Of a DNA stretch of 64,000 bases, positions 11,449 to 22,249 are shown piece after piece (position 1 is the first letter of the stretch; every line of letters begins with the position of its first letter). A program made the position numbers and the translations under genes. This stretch comes from Vandiemenella viatica (taxonomy: Eukaryota > Arthropoda > Insecta > Orthoptera > Morabidae), in contig CM061918.1 in assembly GCA_031002005.1 (NCBI GenBank), positions 38,630,947-38,694,946 on the forward strand. Reading direction: 5' to 3'. The notes under the pieces are model-generated. The model did not search any database, was not told the DNA's origin, and saw only the letters and a list, made by a program, of their open reading frames with translations.

Positions 11449-11647
11449 GGAGGCTTAGCTGCCGACGTGGAAATGCAGTCTGTACTGAAGGTCGTTGTAC
11501 CTGACGAGGTACACGGCTCCATCATCACGAAGACTCTGCCTGTGCGACCACACATGACGACTCGAGATGTCTGCAAGATCATAGCCCACAAAGTGCGCAT
11601 CACCAACCCACAGGACTACGGGCTCTTCAAGCTTGTAGATGGAGAAG
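11449..11647 (+). CDS. spri: Sprint/RIN homologue, exon encoding most of the Ras-association domain
   Basis: This 199-base exon encodes the ubiquitin-fold RA domain: VLKVVVPDEVHGSIITKTLP, then VRPHMTTRDVCKIIAHKVRI and TNPQDYGLFKLVDGE. The order of basic beta strands, the T.DVC helix and the (N/D)P..Y.LF.LVD strand matches RIN-family RA domains, which bind GTP-loaded Ras. Borders: acceptor TTTGCCATGCAG before 11449 (phase 0) and donor GTACAT after 11647, leaving one base of a glutamate codon that the next exon completes. The open frame continues past the donor to 11685, which is intron. Confidence 0.88.
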
Positions 11648-12094
11648 GTACATTCATACATCTTGTTACCTTTGCCTTTAAATAAGTTTTAAAGTGATTA
11701 AGATCATGTGAATCGGAGGTTACGTGCCAATTCAGTGATGGAAGTACTGGATTGTTAATTAAGTTCTGAGGCGGCGGTGGAACTTCGGAGATGGGAACTT
11801 GCTTACTAAAACATCCTACATACCAGACACCCACCCGGCCTCAACCACCGATAAAATTCCTTTCTGTGATGCATCACTCAGTATTAGCATTATTGTCATT
11901 TAACTAACTACATGTTTTTTTCCAAAATTTATATATCTATATTTATTTCCCCAATTTTTGTTTTCGTCTTTCCATTCTGTACCCTTTCAATATATTAGTA
12001 CTTCTATCAACGTCTGCGATATACATATTTATATATAATATCTTAGTCCCACCGCCATATTGATAATCCACTCAGTCATGTAGGATACTTCGGC

Positions 12095-12245
12095 GTGTGC
12101 ACACCTCCCGAACCACATGACTCCTTCTCTTTAACATGAATAAGGTTTAAGACCGAAATATTGTGTATTTTTTGTGTTTGTGATATATGTGCTTCTCCCG
12201 TCGCTGCCTTCAACTTTGGTGAGTGATGAGTCATTTTCCCTTTCC
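12095..12245 (+). repeat. Penelope-like element 3'-end fragment (intronic)
   Basis: The string TGAATAAGGTTTAAGACCG followed by AAATATTGTG and a T-rich TGTGTTTGTG stretch (about 12137-12175) resembles the terminal part of Penelope-like elements, where a CTGAAGAAGG..CCGAAA hairpin precedes a TGTGTTT run. The following part (CTTCAACTTTGGTGAGTG, about 12210-12225) is shared in opposite orientation with 13365-13505 and 57715-57800. No coding part is left. Confidence 0.45.
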
Positions 12246-13364
12246 TTGTGATTTATATTGCCTAAAGCCGTTTCCTTTTCTTTTGTTTAGTTAAGAAAGT
12301 TTGGTGTATAGCTTATATTCACTTATAGTCATAAAGTATGAGTACAGTGTCCAATTCATGTGAGCACATTTACTAATTATTTTTTGTCATTTTTGATTCA
12401 ATTAACACAATTTTTTTTCCCTAAAATTCTGCCTGTGGTTTTCCTATTCATGTCCCCAGACCGTATGTTGAGAATCACTGCCACGTGAGTTGAGAAATGT
12501 AATGTGACTTTGGCGGATAAATCTTGGAAAGAAAGCCAAGTGCAAATACAATTGGTATATCCGGAAAATAAAGAGTCATGGTGATTCTCTCTCCTGACAT
12601 GATGCATTCAGCGACGTGGGTTTGTAACACTGTTTCAGGAAACAAAAGGACAAAATTTAATGCCGTTTTCACTGCTATGTAGCACCTTTCTCTTGGAAGG
12701 TTTGTATATACCTATTTATTACCTATAAACCACGCTCCATTTTGGACTCCTGTGCACTCCTCCCCTCCCCCCCCCCCAAGTGACTTTTGCCTCTACCCCC
12801 CCCCTTCCCCCACGTAGCAAGTAGCTTTTTTCCCTTTTGATTCCAGAAGACATTTTGTACTGTTTTCTCTTGTCAAACGATTGGAAATTGCATACGGAGA
12901 TAATTAACTGAGGAAAATAAATATTCACATGCTGTTGTGAGTTCTGTTCCTCATTTTAACTGTGAAAAATGTTATGAAAGTAAAGCTACATGGCCTGGCT
13001 CGGAACCCTCCCTCCCCCCAAGTAGCCCAGCGTAGCCTTCCAGCCAATCCTCCCCCTCTCCCCCCTGGACTGAGCCACATAGTTTGTGCATGCTCCCGTA
13101 TGGGTGATAAACAGTAACAAATTTATTGAATCAAGTAGGTGAAAAGATAGGCATTGATGCAATTTCTGCCAAAATCGTCAAAGATATGACAATACAATAT
13201 TTGAAAGAATTGTAGAGCGCAACAAGTTATATATATATAAAAACTCCTGCCAAAGACACTAACTGTTTAAAATTCTCACTTCTGTCATTTGCCCCTTGAC
13301 ACACACTACTTAAAATATATATATATATATTAACAATGAAATCAAGACGCTAAGTAGCGGAAAG

Positions 13365-13505
13365 GAATCAAATTAGGATAGGGAAATGAGCCACCACTTA
13401 CCTGTAGATGATGGATGTGGGGTGTGAACACACAGAAAAGACACAAACACAAATAATAAAGTAATTTTGGGGATAAACCTTTCGTCAACGGGAGAACATT
13501 ATGAG
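13365..13505 (-). repeat. Second copy of the Penelope-like 3'-end fragment (intronic, inverted)
   Basis: Read on the - strand this gives TTGACGAAAGGTTTATCC, then TTTGTGTTTGTGTC and a following part (CATCTACAGGTAAGTGGTGG) that aligns with 12095-12245. The two copies lie about 1.2 kb apart in opposite orientation in the same spri intron. Confidence 0.45.
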
Positions 13506-13647
13506 AGGTGGGCGCATGTGCTTTTCAAATAATGGACATATGTCAACTTTATGATAGTAAAATAAGTTTAAAATACAAGGAACTGCCATTTCACATGCAC
13601 CAATCTGATAAACGGGCTGTGTTCAATAATTTCCATCTACTTTACAG

Positions 13648-13775
13648 AGACTTTACTCGGGGACGGTGAATGCCCGCAGGATGTCCGTTGCAGTGTAGCC
13701 AGTGCAGGCAAGCACTGCATGTTCGCCTACAAACGCATTGATGCCAAGATTGCATGGCCACGCACCTCCACGTGA
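13648..13775 (+). CDS. spri: Sprint/RIN homologue, terminal coding exon
   Basis: The exon begins AG, which joins the G left by the previous exon to make GAG (Glu). It then encodes TLLGDGECPQDVRCSV and GKHCMFAYKRIDAKIAWP and stops at TGA 13773-13775. The ECPQDV and F.YKRI segments correspond to the last strands of the RIN RA domain (human RIN2 ends similarly with HFVYKRI), so this is the protein C-terminus. The acceptor TTCCATCTACTTTACAG is good. Joined, the three visible exons give 483 bases, 160 residues plus stop, in one frame; that phase agreement is strong evidence for the model. Confidence 0.85.
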
Positions 13776-16291
13776 AGAATCTGACGGTAATGGTGGAACA
13801 CTAGTGACCAGGTGGAGTTTGTTGTGCAGCAGTGTTGAGGACACAGTTGCAGCTGAAGTGATGATACAAATGTCATTAATTTTTTCCTAAATGTAAAAGG
13901 CATTTGTTGTGGAAGTGGGTAGCAACCGAAGTGTGAAGTTAAATGTTTACTCTTGATAAATCTACCAAAAATCTTTCCAATTATTTTAATACTTGATGTT
14001 GTACTCGCTTGTGACATTATTATATTTTTTTATTTTTATTTTATTAGTCCAGAAATATTGCTTCTTGAAATTTTGGCAATTCGGTTGCCTCACTTGTTTT
14101 TGAATGGACAGCGAGATTTCTTTTCTTTCTCTTGCTCTCATGTAAGAGAGAAGGAGCTGGGAAAAAATTAATATGAATTGTGGAGTCAGACAATTTCGAC
14201 GACTTACTGCTTTGCTCAGACAATGCCTATTTCTCGGGAGAGGCAGGATTATTATTCAGTGAACTTGCTGAGCAATGTATTCAACAATTTCACATTGTTG
14301 CAACCTGTGATCAGTTTGGTCTGTTGCAGACCAAAATTGCACTGATACCTTTTGTTAGACTGCAGCCATCAGCTCAAACCATTATTTTAATTAGAATGTC
14401 TGACAAGTACTTTTTGTACATGTTCAGAACAACATCTGTACATAGTTACTCAACTCCTTTTTGTTGTATGCTGCATCCCTTCATACAGTTACGGAGTTGA
14501 AAATGTCTTCACTTGTATGTTACTCATATCCATTATCTGTCTGTAAACCGTGCTTAGGTTTGAGTTGTATCAAGTTTAATTTAGATAATTTCAAGCTCAA
14601 TATGTGAAACAATATAGTATATCTAAATATAGTAATGACATAATGTGAAAGACGACATGAAAAAAGGGCACCTCCTTTAACCTTTGCCCCCTTCCTCAGC
14701 CTTATCTCATGTAACCCTTGGTGACTTGACCTTTCCCCCCATATTATGGTTTTGATGAATTGCATAACTTGCATATGAAAAAATACTAGACTGGTTTAAT
14801 AGGTTGTTAAATGTAAATTTCCTTTTTCACATATTTCTGTGGAAACTGTCTGGATCTTGAATCTTTATTTCAAGTTTATTAATTTGTTCCTAGTTGCCAA
14901 TATGTTTTAGCACCATCTTTTTTCAGGATGCTTAGTGAATGATCTTTTTCCCTAATCAGAGATTGCCTACAGATTCTGAACAGTTTCCTTGTTCAGAAAA
15001 TATAGTTTCTAGAGTGTGTGTGTATGTGTGTGTGCGCATGTGCTTACAATAATACAAAGAGAGATTGTTTTGTATAAACTGATTTGAATGAGACTGTATA
15101 TAGTATTTGTAATTTGAGACTGTGATGGGGAATTTTTCTTGCCTATTTTTTGGGAGATAAACATTTGCAGCTTTCATGTTTGAAACTTAAACTAAGGTGC
15201 TTTTTGTTTATTATGTTGTTCAGTTTCATGTTACCCATGTTCTTATTATTGTATAAAAGTTAATTGTGTTTTTGTGCACATTTCTCTACTTGCCAGTACT
15301 AATTAAACTGTTTATATGAATTAATTTTTCCACATTTGGAAATTAGTAACATGTAATGAAACTTCTACTGAATTATGAATTACTAATTTGATGAAGTGTG
15401 TAACAATTTTTCTGATGTACCCCAAATCATATTCAGTCAACATTGAACTTCTTATGCCCTCTCTGCTCTATAACAGCTTGCCAATCTTTCCCGCCCCTTT
15501 ATCGATTGTGCTATGTACCAAATATCTCATAAAACTGTTTCCATTGTGGCAATTGTATCATACCTTTCAAGATCACTTCATATAATGCAGTTTCACGATA
15601 TGAATTCAGAACAAATTTCACTAAATTCCTGATGTAACACTTTAAAAAAAATTGTTCATTTGTAATCGTGACGCCATAAAGTGCTGCTTCTGTAGTGTTG
15701 GATGGAAATAGCATGTTGCACAACAAACATATCATCAGTGCCAGGTAATTTTGGAGATTGGATATTTAGTCTGTACTTTTCTACTGGTGATATTGTACTG
15801 CATTTATAATATGTTTCATTATTTCAACCCAAAGCAGTTTGATGACTTATTTACCTCTTGAACTTAACTCAGTTTGTTATAAGTTTTTATTAGAAGGCAG
15901 AATTTGCATCACTATGGTGATTAATAAATTAATTTTTAAATTGGATTTATATTTATGAAGTGATGGGTAAGGTTGAAACCTTTGCATTGGAAATGGTGAT
16001 TTATTGCTACTGTACTTGTATATTGTTAACTTTGTATTGTACTCTTTGTTCCCATTTTTTTTTACTAATATACTAGTCATTAGATAAAAGATATGAACAA
16101 AATATTCTGATAACAGACCAGAAATGGAATGTATACAGTTCTTTTGTATTTGCACTTTATATATATATGAGATGTGTATATTTTAACATTCGAGATGCTG
16201 TTTTGTTGCCATCTCAATTCATACTTAAGTGTGTGATAAAACATAGCTCCATATCTAGTATTGTATACATCTTTTTTATTTTAAAAATAAA
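13776..16291 (+). other. Probable 3' UTR of the Sprint/RIN gene
   Basis: After the stop codon come about 2.5 kb of T-rich sequence without recognised transposon structure, as expected of a long 3' UTR. Open frames such as 14180-14500 have no recognisable protein pattern. Contains a (GT)n run at 15016-15035. Its end is inferred from a candidate polyadenylation signal only. Confidence 0.4.
16286..16291 (+). promoter_or_regulatory. Candidate polyadenylation signal for the Sprint/RIN gene
   Basis: AATAAA followed by a pyrimidine-rich and then GT-rich stretch (CTTTATGTGTATTGTTTC), a usual cleavage-site environment. Another AATAAA is at 15923-15928 with a less GT-rich follow-up. Choice between them is inference. 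Confidence 0.35.
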
Positions 16292-18088
16292 TGGCTGTCT
16301 CTCTTTTTTACCTTTATGTGTATTGTTTCTTTATAGTAATTCATAAATCCTATAAGATGCTGTAGTCCCCAATACTTATATAACCTAAAACATCACTACC
16401 TACTATTAACACTTGTAATTATTTTCATTCCATCAAAATTTTAACACAAACAACTATTACCTCATTTTCTACCTACATTAGGATGTCAGTTACAACAAAA
16501 CATCCAAGAACGTATCTATGGAATAAACTCAAGACACAGTAATATCAGTGAGATGTAAAGAAACCTTTGTACACCGTGATGATTAGTGCATTAGTCCCAC
16601 CCAGTTCAGTTAGATAGATTTCTTTGAATGAAAACTGAATTCGAAAGAGCACATATAATATTGAACAGAAATACACAGTATTTATGGTGATCCCTTAATT
16701 GTGCTAGGCAGAACTTGAATCTATTGCAAAGCGTATCACATAAATGACAAATACCACTATTGGCTATTGCAGGGATAAATAGGATAACACATGCAAAGAA
16801 AACAAAATCATGAAAGAAATTTGATGGACAAAAATATTTATTAGAACAAATCTTATTATGTTGCTCGTTTAATGCACATTGGAAGTGAATCGTATTGAGT
16901 GCCACTTCGGCATATGGCCTACTGAATGAGCAAGTGCCTTAACCACTGAGCTACCAGACTATTCAATTGCTCTATAACCACTATGTTGGCTATTGGTTTA
17001 TTGAATCATATTAATCAGAACATCTTTATGATCACCAATTCCTTTAGTAACCTGAAACCCCACAAAGTTATCATCAACTTTTATCAGCAAAATATCCTAC
17101 ATGTTCTGGCCCTGGTGCATTGCTTTACCCCATGTGTAAACCTTCCTTCTCTCAATCAGGTGATTACAAATCTTTACTCTCTTTTGTTATTTACAGCTAT
17201 TACCTTCCCAGTTCAGATCTGGTAAATTAAAGTCACCACCATAATGACCATGCTGTAAACATCTTCTGATTCTGAATGACCATGCTATAATCATCTCCGA
17301 TTCTGAATATTAATTTTATTTCTCTTATAGTACCTCATCGAGATTATTCTTTTTACACTACAATAAGTATCCAAGATCGTAAGTCCATTAAGTTACAAAA
17401 CTCTATTACTTTGTTTTACTCCTGCAGTTCACTAGTAGCAATATTGTTATCTCTCTTCGTCCTCTTTCTTTTTTGAGACTGTCCCTTTTTCATCAGTGAG
17501 ATACATTTCTCTGATAGTTATGATATCTCAAAATGAGCTTGTGTATTGAGTATTCCCATGGCCTCTTGTTTTTATCTCCTTACCAGCAGCCTCTAGCCCA
17601 AAAACGGTTTCGTCCTGACCTCATCATAACTGGAGGTAATCTACCTTAGAGCTTACATCTCAGAAGGTCCGCCTTCTATTTAGGTAGAGGTCATGATTAG
17701 TGAAACTCTAGGTGCAAATGATTTTATAAGCACAATCCCAAAGATAGAACTAATGCCTTTCCCAAACAGCTCCTCCCTCTGCACCCTGGCCAGTGGATGG
17801 ACAGAGGAAGGAGATCCCTCATAAAATGTTATTTTGTTATCTTGTCTAAAAAAATGTGATAATAATAGTGGAAACAAAATTGTAAGAGAAATTTATAAGA
17901 TAAAATATAGAAGATATTTGTTTTAAAATTATTATTTTCTTTATTAAACAATGTAGTTTATAATGTACCGAAATTCAGTATTATTTTTTAAAATTTATTG
18001 TTACTCAGAATTAATTGTGCAATTAAAACTATATTGCGCTTTGCATGTTTGAAAATGATCTTATTGAACAATGTTTCCAATTCACGTT
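16292..18088. other. Intergenic stretch, no gene recognised
   Basis: AT-rich sequence. A small tandem duplication of a 31-bp unit (AATGACCATGCTRTAA...) lies at about 17242-17305. A tRNA-like SINE head is described separately at about 16900-16975. No frame with protein character was seen. Confidence 0.35.
16900..16975 (-). repeat. tRNA-like SINE head (weak)
   Basis: On the - strand the string GGTAGCTCAGTGGTTAAGGC has the form of a pol III A box (TAGCTCAGTGG) in a tRNA-derived sequence. No clear B box follows at the expected distance, so this would be a decayed SINE or tRNA pseudogene rather than a working tRNA. Confidence 0.35.
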
Positions 18089-18096
18089 CATCACAT

Positions 18097-18332
18097 CAGT
18101 GGCAGATCTAGGAATTTTCGGAGCCAGGGCAAAAACTGTGAGGTTGCCGCCCCTTCGAAAATTATTTTGCTGTCCCGATTGCCGATGCATCTAGTGTTGT
18201 CGCCCGGGGTAGTAGTAGATCGCCGTGACATAAATCGCCGCCTTTCAAACACGATTTTGCTACCTCCTAAAATTGCCGTCCGGGGCAAGCACAATGGTGT
18301 GCCCCCTCCCCTTTCCCCTAGATTTGACTCTG
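18097..18332. mobile_element. hAT-type MITE
   Basis: Left end CAGTGGCAGATCTAGG (18097); right end read inwards CAGAGTCAAATCTAGGGG (from 18332). The flanking octamers CATCACAT (18089-18096) and CATCACTC (18333-18340) agree at 6 of 8 positions, fitting the 8-bp target duplication of hAT transposons. 236 bp, GC-richer than its surroundings, no coding capacity. Confidence 0.65.
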
Positions 18333-18488
18333 CATCACTCGGAGGAAGGAAAAGAGTGGAGACGACATACCGCTGAAACTGTGAAGCTTCCTGTAAACTA
18401 TTGGATCCTACTGCTAATGCGCGGCGGCCGTATTAGCCTACTTTTCCCAAAACATCGCGCTGTTTGCATTGTGTTTAATGCTGTGAAT

Positions 18489-18950
18489 CAAGGGCGTATC
18501 CAGGATCAGAACTAGAGGGGGGCAGGATTTGAACTAGGGGGGGGGGGGCAACTCATTTTGGTTTCGAGGAAGTGGGGTGGGAGACTGAACATGACATTAC
18601 AAAATCAAACTCTAACCTATTCAGGAAACTATTTTTATCATTGATTAATATACTAACCCAACTACTTAATCTAAGGACCTACTATGTAGTTAATTAAGAT
18701 CGTAAGGCAGTTAGTTTTTTATGTAAACATTAATTGTCTCGGATTTTCAATAATTTTGTTTGTCAATATCTCATGGTGTTCTTTCACGAAATTTCGATGC
18801 ACACTCATCAGACATAATCCAGTCAATCTTTCTCTCCCAAAGTGCTCCTGAATTAGTTCTTCACTCGTCGAAGCGTACTGAAGGCAACTTAATTTTTCCT
18901 CTGGGGGGGGGGGCAGCGGCCCCCCTCTGCCCTCGCTGGATACGCCCATG
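18489..18950. mobile_element. hAT-type MITE with exact 8-bp target duplication
   Basis: The termini are CAAGGGCGTATCCAG at the left (18489) and, read inwards from 18950, CATGGGCGTATCCAG. Identical octamers CTGTGAAT flank the element (18481-18488 and 18951-18958). The interior has G-runs next to each end (18535-18548 and 18902-18913) and no transposase. An exact target duplication and near-identical ends suggest a fairly recent insertion mobilised in trans by a hAT transposase. Confidence 0.85.
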
Positions 18951-18974
18951 CTGTGAATATTTCATTTTTTTATA

Positions 18975-19052
18975 ATGCCAGCTTGTTTTGCATACGGTTG
19001 CACAAATAGTCCAGGTAGGAAACAAGCTGGAAATCATTTCTTAAATAAATAA
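18975..19052 (+). pseudogene. THAP zinc-finger N-terminal fragment
   Basis: Starting at ATG 18975 the frame reads MPACFAYGCTNSPGRKQAG and stops at 19050-19052. MP.C..YGC(T/S)N is the usual start of THAP domains, with the first two zinc-ligand cysteines. A possible splice donor (CAG|GTAGGA) follows the codons for NSP, so it could be a first exon, but I found no continuation (HRFP, AVPTIF motifs). It lies 25 bases after the hAT MITE. Either an orphan exon or a relic. Confidence 0.4.
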
Positions 19053-19619
19053 TGTTATAATTATAGATCTTGAAGTGTTTAATACCGTATCTGCAAGAGT
19101 AGGGCCTATCATTATAGATTTACAATGCCTGTTTTTATTTTTTAAGAATGCTTATTTGTAGCTCTCAACAGGATGTTGTTGCAAACTCATCCTGAAGTAA
19201 AGCAGTAACAGATACGATCAAATGCATTGGCGAAACGAAGAAAGGAATCAGTCCAAAGGACATCGAAAAAGACACACATTTAGATCCAAAATTCACAAGT
19301 GTGAAATTGACTGGGAGGAAAGACCGAAGAAAATAAAAGGAACAAAATGGTGTGATGAGAGAAAAGAAGACCACAACAATCGTGTGAAGGAAGTACAAGC
19401 ACAAAAGAAAGTAGACTTATGTTTATAAGTATTTTGCGTAGCCCTAATGAGCTTATAAGCAAATAATAATTAAAAATAGAGAATAATGTGCTGCAAAAAT
19501 CATTTAAAAAGGTGAAGGCAAAGGTGCTCTTTTTACCTAAAATAGAACTTGAATTAGGAAGAAGCAGTCAAGGAATCTCGTAAATACCATGGGGCATTTT
19601 AAAAAGAAGCAATATGAAT

Positions 19620-20110
19620 GCTGTGAGTTGATGATATTATATAGATATATAGACAAGAGTTTGTATATTTAGAAAATACAGCATGACATTGATAAAATAT
19701 TGGGAGAAGAACTAAGACTATTGAAGTCATGCTGTATAACAGATATCATAACTGTAACAGCAGGGTGAATACATGGAGGAATACTAGGCCTACAATTTAA
19801 TCAGATGTAACAGAAGAAATAAGAGAAATCTGTAAATGAGGAATTAAAATTACAACAGATAGCGAAAACAAAAACATCTTAAATTCAGAGTGACACTAGT
19901 GAAAAGATTCTTTTACAAAAAGAAAAATCCTTTTAATTCAAAATATTGAACTGGGACACACAAATGAAGTTTGGATTGTAGAAATTTCAGGAACAAACAA
20001 AATTGAATCATTCGAAATGCGATGCTAGTAGAATTTAAGAGCGAAACGTAAATAAGAATGGAGGATGAATATTTAGAATCGGTAGTATAATCAAGAAAGA
20101 TATCGAGAAT
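19620..20110 (+). mobile_element. Decayed RTE-like LINE fragment
   Basis: Weak but ordered similarity to the C-terminal part of the RTE LINE at 59.5-60.3 kb: AAAAAGAAAAATCC followed by TCAAAATATTGAACTGGG (about 19915-19955), then GAATCATTCGAAATGCGATG (about 20007-20026), which parallels the EAFEM(R/W)C segment. All frames are broken. The preceding frame at 19222-19428 (Lys/Arg-rich) was not recognised. Confidence 0.45.
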
Positions 20111-20339
20111 TTTGCTAAACCAAACAGGAAAATAATTACCATGACAAGTATGAAACTGATAATCTTACAATAACTGGCGTTTCTTATAATATAACTAAGC
20201 CACATTTAATATGGGTCTTTATAAATTAAAACTTTAAACTGTAAAATTAAATAATTAACTCTAAAAGTGATAAGCAGTTAAGTTGATTATATTACAAATT
20301 ATGAGGGTGACATCAAATACTTTTCCACATCTTGCAGGC

Positions 20340-20995
20340 TACTGATATATGGCAGATGACATAGTATTATATAATTGGATCAAAACGGTAGAAGACTTTA
20401 AAAGAAGCAGGGTGATGTAGATAGGATATCTAGCTGGGTGAGTCAACATGGGATGAAGATAAATACAAAAAAGAGCCAGATTATTAGGTACACAGATAAA
20501 AAACTAAAGGTTGATTATGATTATAAAGTAGGGAAGGAGTTGCGCATTGAAGAGTCGAAATGTAAATACCTTGACATAACATTTGATAACAATCTTATGT
20601 GGGCAGGACACATTGGAGAGGTAGTAGGGAATGGGTTTAAAATCCTTCATCTGTTTGAAAGACTGATGTGGGGAACTGGAGAAGTAAGAGAATTGGAGTA
20701 CAAAACTGTGGTCAGATCCCTGCTTGAATATGGTGGTGTAAGTATGGGACTCACATTTTGGGTATCAAATATAGGAGTTAGAGGAGTTGCAGATTTGTCT
20801 TTGGATATTACCGCAGAACACAATCAGTAAAGAATATGATAAAGAAGCTGGAGTGGGATTCGATGGAAGATAGAAGGAGGGTGAAGAGAGTCATGGCAGC
20901 GTACAAGGCGTATATTGGGGACGAGGCATGACAAGATATTGGTCGGAGAATTTAGACAGGTGCGTGAAAGGGTAAAGATGACCATGACCATAAGC
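20340..20995 (+). mobile_element. LINE-A copy, RT thumb and C-terminal region
   Basis: Begins around the catalytic box (MADDIVLY, with F changed to M, about 20349-20372), then the thumb with KSQIIRYTDKKLKVDYDYK, SKCKYLDITFDNNLMWAGH and RSLLEYGG, and the C-terminal AYKAYIGDEA. Frameshifted near 20400 and 20750. Truncated at its 3' side near DDHDHK, where another LINE-A copy starts. Confidence 0.8.
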
Positions 20996-21029
20996 CAAAA
21001 AATCGTGAAAGGACGTAAATAATATTACT

Positions 21030-22100
21030 ACGGATGTCTTAATGATAACGGGATGTGACATTTGACTTTATCTCGAAGTGTTATTTAAATTGGGTCTGGA
21101 TACTTACTGCTTACCAGAGGAATGGAAAAATGAGATAATATACTGGTCCATATAGAAGCCGTGACAAGTAGGATAAAAAATTACAGGCCAACCAGTTTGA
21201 CATCAGAGAATGATATGCAATCATATCAGAGGTATCTGTGAGGAACATAAGTAGTTTGAAGAAGAGAAGGATGCTTTAGGCAAGGATATTCATTTAAATC
21301 TCAATTACCAGTCTATAAGCAAAATATATGAGATGGAATTGACAAGGGAGGCCAAATATATAGTGCACCACTATATTTTTCAAAGGATTTTTAAACAGTG
21401 AGCCATAAAATGGTGCTAAATGAGGTAAAAACTATTGTATTTGATGAAAAGTGATTTTATATATAGAAGAGTTCTCAAAAGATAGAAAGAAAAAAGTTAG
21501 AGTAGGAAACGCATTTTCAAAATAAGTGAAAATGGGAGCGCTATTCGTCATTCTGATGGATGATTTTGATCGTAAATTACTATCAGAAGTTAAGCTGTTT
21601 GCAGATGACGGAATGTTATATAGTAAAAGCAAAATGGTAAATGACTGTAAACAGCTGCAAGTTGATCTGGATACGATATCTAGCTGGGTGGGTCAACATG
21701 GGATGAAGATAAGCCCAAAGAAGAGTCATCTTTTCATACAGACAAAAATCTAAAGATTGTTTATTATTATACAGTGGGTGAAGAATTGCTTGTTGAAGAC
21801 CTGAAATGTAAATATCCTTGCGTAAAATTTGATAACAAACTCAACTGGGTCAAAATCCTTCACTTGTTGGAGAGAGTGATGAGGGGATATACTAATATAA
21901 GGGAATTGGGTTAAAGACGATTTTTTGAACATGGTAGTGTAGCATAGAACCCACATTCTGGATATCAGATACAGGAGTTGGAGTGGGTGCAATGAAGTAC
22001 TGAATTTGAAGTTTGAAATTGGTGGAGGGGAGAAGAAAAATGGGTGTTTACAGGCATATTGCCACCAAAGCTTGCTCTCCATCGCAATTAAATAAAATAA
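21030..22100 (+). mobile_element. LINE-A copy, internally deleted, with 3' end
   Basis: Starts further upstream in the element than its neighbour (region encoding a CCLPEEWK-like segment and NYRPTSLTSEN, about 21105-21205). It passes the catalytic box FADDGMLYSKSK (about 21598-21633) and the thumb, and ends with the family 3' signature ATTGCCACCAAAGC and CTCCATCGCAATTAAAT (about 22050-22093). The palm lacks the VPQGSVLG box because of an internal deletion near 21535. Many frameshifts; inactive. Confidence 0.8.
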
Positions 22101-22249
22101 ATTATGTGCCCTTAACGAGTTAAACATTTCAACTTGGCGGTCGTTCCATATCAGTCCTACCCGACACTTTTCATGTTATATTGTACGACCATACATTATT
22201 ATTAATTATGGCAGGAATGCAGTTTCCGTTAATCATATATATTATTTCT

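Noticed and set aside
13230..13335. (TA)n runs as possible regulatory sites
   Set aside because: Simple microsatellites in an intron; similar runs at 9559 and 16155.
14180..14500. 106-codon frame after the spri stop codon
   Set aside because: No family pattern, no splice logic; lies in the probable 3' UTR.
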